A DNA stretch of 7,417 nucleotides from an uncultured Eubacteriales bacterium (lineage in GTDB: Bacteria; Bacillota; Clostridia; Oscillospirales; Acutalibacteraceae). Positions 5,718 through 7,417 of the stretch are shown here, one piece after another (the stretch's first letter is position 1; the number at the start of each line of letters is the position of its first letter). Position numbers and translations under genes: made by a program. Location of the stretch: the NCBI GenBank assembly GCA_948815685.1, contig CAQJOC010000044.1, forward strand, positions 1 through 7,417. Reading direction: 5' to 3'. Under the pieces are notes generated by a model. That model did not search any database. It saw only the letters and a list, made by a program, of their open reading frames with translations, and was not told the DNA's origin.

Positions 5718-6773
5718 TTGGAAGTTGGGGAAAGTATTGCAATAATTATCCCTTGCGTCGATCCGGATGAAAAATTATTAAGTACTGTTTTTAATCTATT
5801 CTCTGCAAGATTTAAAAATATAATTATAATAGATGATGGAAGCGATGAAAGTACTGTCCATTATTTCGAGAAAGCTAAAGAACTTACTGACTGTCTTATC
5901 CTTTCACATGCGGTAAATCTTGGAAAGGGACGAGCTTTAAAAACCGCTTTTAATTTTATTCTTACAAAATGTCCCGATATAACTTATGCTGTTACAATAG
6001 ATTCTGACGGTCAACATAGCGTTGAGGATGTAAAAAATTGTTTCAGGGCTATTTCTAAAAATCAAGAAGAATTAATACTTGGAGTAAGAAATTTTACAAA
6101 TACGGGTAACAAAGTTCCCTTTAGGAGTAAATTTGGAAATATTATTACAAAAAAGGTCTTACAGCTGTTTTGTTCCATTAACATAACGGATACCCAAACA
6201 GGCTTGAGAGTTTTTTCCAGAAATTTAATGAAAGAATTTTTAAAAGTTCCGGGGGAACGATTTGAATATGAAATGAATATGCTTCTCAGGGCAAAAGAAA
6301 AAGATATAATAATAAAAGAAGTTCCGATTAAAACAATTTATATAGAAAATAACAAAACTTCCCATTTTAATCCTTTAACGGATTCTTTGAGAATTTATGC
6401 TACTATTTCTAAATTCATAATATCTTCTTTTGCTTCTTTTGTTATAGATATTTCGGTTTTTTATATTCTTAGTGAAATTCTAAAAAATAAAATATCTTCC
6501 TATTTAATACTTTCAGCCTATCTGTCTCGGGCTATGTCGTCTTTATTTAATTATTCAATTAATAAAAGTACAGTATTTAAAAATAAATCCAAAAATATTA
6601 ATACTTTAGTAAAATATGCAATTTTGTGTGTAGGACAAATTACTTTGTCTGCTTTTTTGACACAAAGTTTATTTAATTTAATTCATATTAATGCAACTTT
6701 TATTAAAATAGTAATAGATTTTGTTTTGTTTTTAATAAACTTTAAAATTCAATCCGGGTGGGTGTTTAAATAA
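5718..6773 (+). CDS. Bifunctional GT2 glycosyltransferase / GtrA-family membrane protein (351 aa, TTG start)
   Basis: Likely transfers a sugar from a nucleotide sugar to a polyprenyl-phosphate carrier on the cytoplasmic face; the GtrA part is thought to flip such lipids. Seen here (numbering from TTG): an N-terminal GT-A domain of DPM1/GtrB type at about 5-215, with IIIPC at the start, DDGS (39-42), NLGKGRA (67-73), the DSDGQH metal and nucleotide-sugar motif (95-100), DTQTGLRVF (158-166) and ERFEYEM (180-186). A GtrA-like domain follows with four membrane segments at about 231-251, 262-280, 297-319 and 326-346, ending in the usual short tail SGWVFK. The fusion is a known architecture in Firmicutes. 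The start is set by GAGGTGA five bases before TTG 5718; a GTG at 5709 is possible. The stop TAA directly abuts the next ATG, so the two genes are co-translated. The sugar and acceptor cannot be told from the sequence. Confidence 0.9.
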   Translation: MEVGESIAIIIPCVDPDEKLLSTVFNLFSARFKNIIIIDDGSDESTVHYFEKAKELTDCLILSHAVNLGKGRALKTAFNFILTKCPDITYAVTIDSDGQHSVEDVKNCFRAISKNQEELILGVRNFTNTGNKVPFRSKFGNIITKKVLQLFCSINITDTQTGLRVFSRNLMKEFLKVPGERFEYEMNMLLRAKEKDIIIKEVPIKTIYIENNKTSHFNPLTDSLRIYATISKFIISSFASFVIDISVFYILSEILKNKISSYLILSAYLSRAMSSLFNYSINKSTVFKNKSKNINTLVKYAILCVGQITLSAFLTQSLFNLIHINATFIKIVIDFVLFLINFKIQSGWVFK

Positions 6774-7417
6774 ATGAAAGAAACTTGCATTACATTTAAT
6801 ATTAAATGTAAGTATAACTTGAGTTTATTGAGCCTTTTTTTTATCTCTTTTTTAGCTTGTATACCCTTTTTTTCAAATAGAACTTTTGAAATAACTAATT
6901 ATAGAGATTTTTTTTGTGCTTTTTCAGGTAATAAAATACTAAGTCTCGCTCTTTTCATATTTATATTTTTTCTTTTTAAAAGATATTGGAAATTTTTTAA
7001 AATTGAAAAATATGATGTTAAATATAAGGCTTTTTTATCCGTGTGTTTTTCACTGTCTGAGGTAATAGGTTACAGTATAGATAGATATAAAAAATTATTT
7101 TATCCTTGGTTTAATGGATATATTTTACTATTTGATTTAATACTGTTTTTAGGTTATTTTATAATCTTTTATTTTATGGTAAGTCTAATATTTTACGGCT
7201 TCGAAAATTTATCTCAAAAACTTGAAAATAATTCTACTCTTTTTCACGAAAAATATGAATATTTTTCCGATAATACAAAATCCATATTTTTTGTAGTGGG
7301 GATACTTATATTATCTTGGTCTTTGTACTATATTATATTTTTTCCCGGTGTGGTTACATGGGATTCTTATTATCAAATTGAACAAGGGCTTAGGTTCGTT
7401 CCACTAACTGATGAACA
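6774..7417 (+). CDS. Polytopic membrane protein, DUF6020-like (partial, N-terminal 214 aa)
   Basis: The frame opens at ATG 6774, immediately after the TAA of the glycosyltransferase, and stays open to the window end without a stop, so the C-terminal part is missing. A G-rich stretch (6756-6764) nine bases upstream is a poor ribosome site, and coupling to the upstream gene is likely. Seen here: membrane segments at about residues 14-33, 54-68, 82-102, 115-142 and 171-190, then FFPGVVTWDSYYQIEQG (189-205). A PGxxxxDSxxQ motif after several membrane spans is typical of DUF6020-like proteins, which I infer to be GT-C-fold membrane glycosyltransferases or their relatives. The early acidic residue outside the membrane fits that fold. 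Next to a GtrB-GtrA fusion it could be the enzyme that moves the flipped sugar onto a cell-surface polymer, as YfhO does with CsbB/GtcA in Bacillus. The role is inference; the family call is from motif memory. Confidence 0.7.
   Translation, partial: MKETCITFNIKCKYNLSLLSLFFISFLACIPFFSNRTFEITNYRDFFCAFSGNKILSLALFIFIFFLFKRYWKFFKIEKYDVKYKAFLSVCFSLSEVIGYSIDRYKKLFYPWFNGYILLFDLILFLGYFIIFYFMVSLIFYGFENLSQKLENNSTLFHEKYEYFSDNTKSIFFVVGILILSWSLYYIIFFPGVVTWDSYYQIEQGLRFVPLTDE

Overview
The window is strongly AT-rich and comes from an endospore-forming Firmicute, most likely of the Clostridia. The evidence is a complete eight-gene spoIIIA cluster, spoIIIAA to spoIIIAH, in canonical order on the minus strand, with good GGAGG-type ribosome binding sites before most genes. 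I cannot name a genus.

Minus strand, read from 5359 down to 97: spoIIIAA (ATPase), spoIIIAB, a 150-base gap, spoIIIAC, spoIIIAD, spoIIIAE, spoIIIAF, a 160-base gap, spoIIIAG, spoIIIAH. AA/AB and AE/AF overlap, and AC/AD/AE are packed within 3 to 12 bases, as expected for one translationally coupled operon. The products form the mother-cell half of the SpoIIIA-SpoIIQ 'feeding tube', a secretion-like channel in the outer forespore membrane. AA is the cytoplasmic motor, AB a GspF-like membrane protein, AC/AD/AE the membrane platform, and AF/AG/AH carry ring-building domains. AH also contacts forespore SpoIIQ. The two gaps are the least explained parts of the operon. The AB-AC gap holds a cluster of inverted repeats and a weak attenuator-like stem. 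The AF-AG gap is purine-rich on the coding strand and holds a degenerate 15-base tandem repeat.

A 358-base divergent intergenic region (5360-5717) separates spoIIIAA from a plus-strand operon that runs off the window. Its first gene (TTG start at 5718) is a fusion of a GT2 polyprenyl-phosphate glycosyltransferase (GtrB/DPM1-like) with a GtrA-type membrane domain. Its stop abuts the start of a large multi-membrane-spanning protein, cut by the window end, that carries a PGxxxxDSxxQ motif typical of DUF6020-like proteins. Together they look like a three-part surface-glycan modification system: charge the lipid carrier, flip it, transfer the sugar outside. This reading rests on family resemblance, and the acceptor is unknown.

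I see no RNA genes, CRISPR array, intact mobile element or novel defence system. The window is mostly a well-known sporulation locus, and the points worth checking are regulatory gaps and details of individual proteins.
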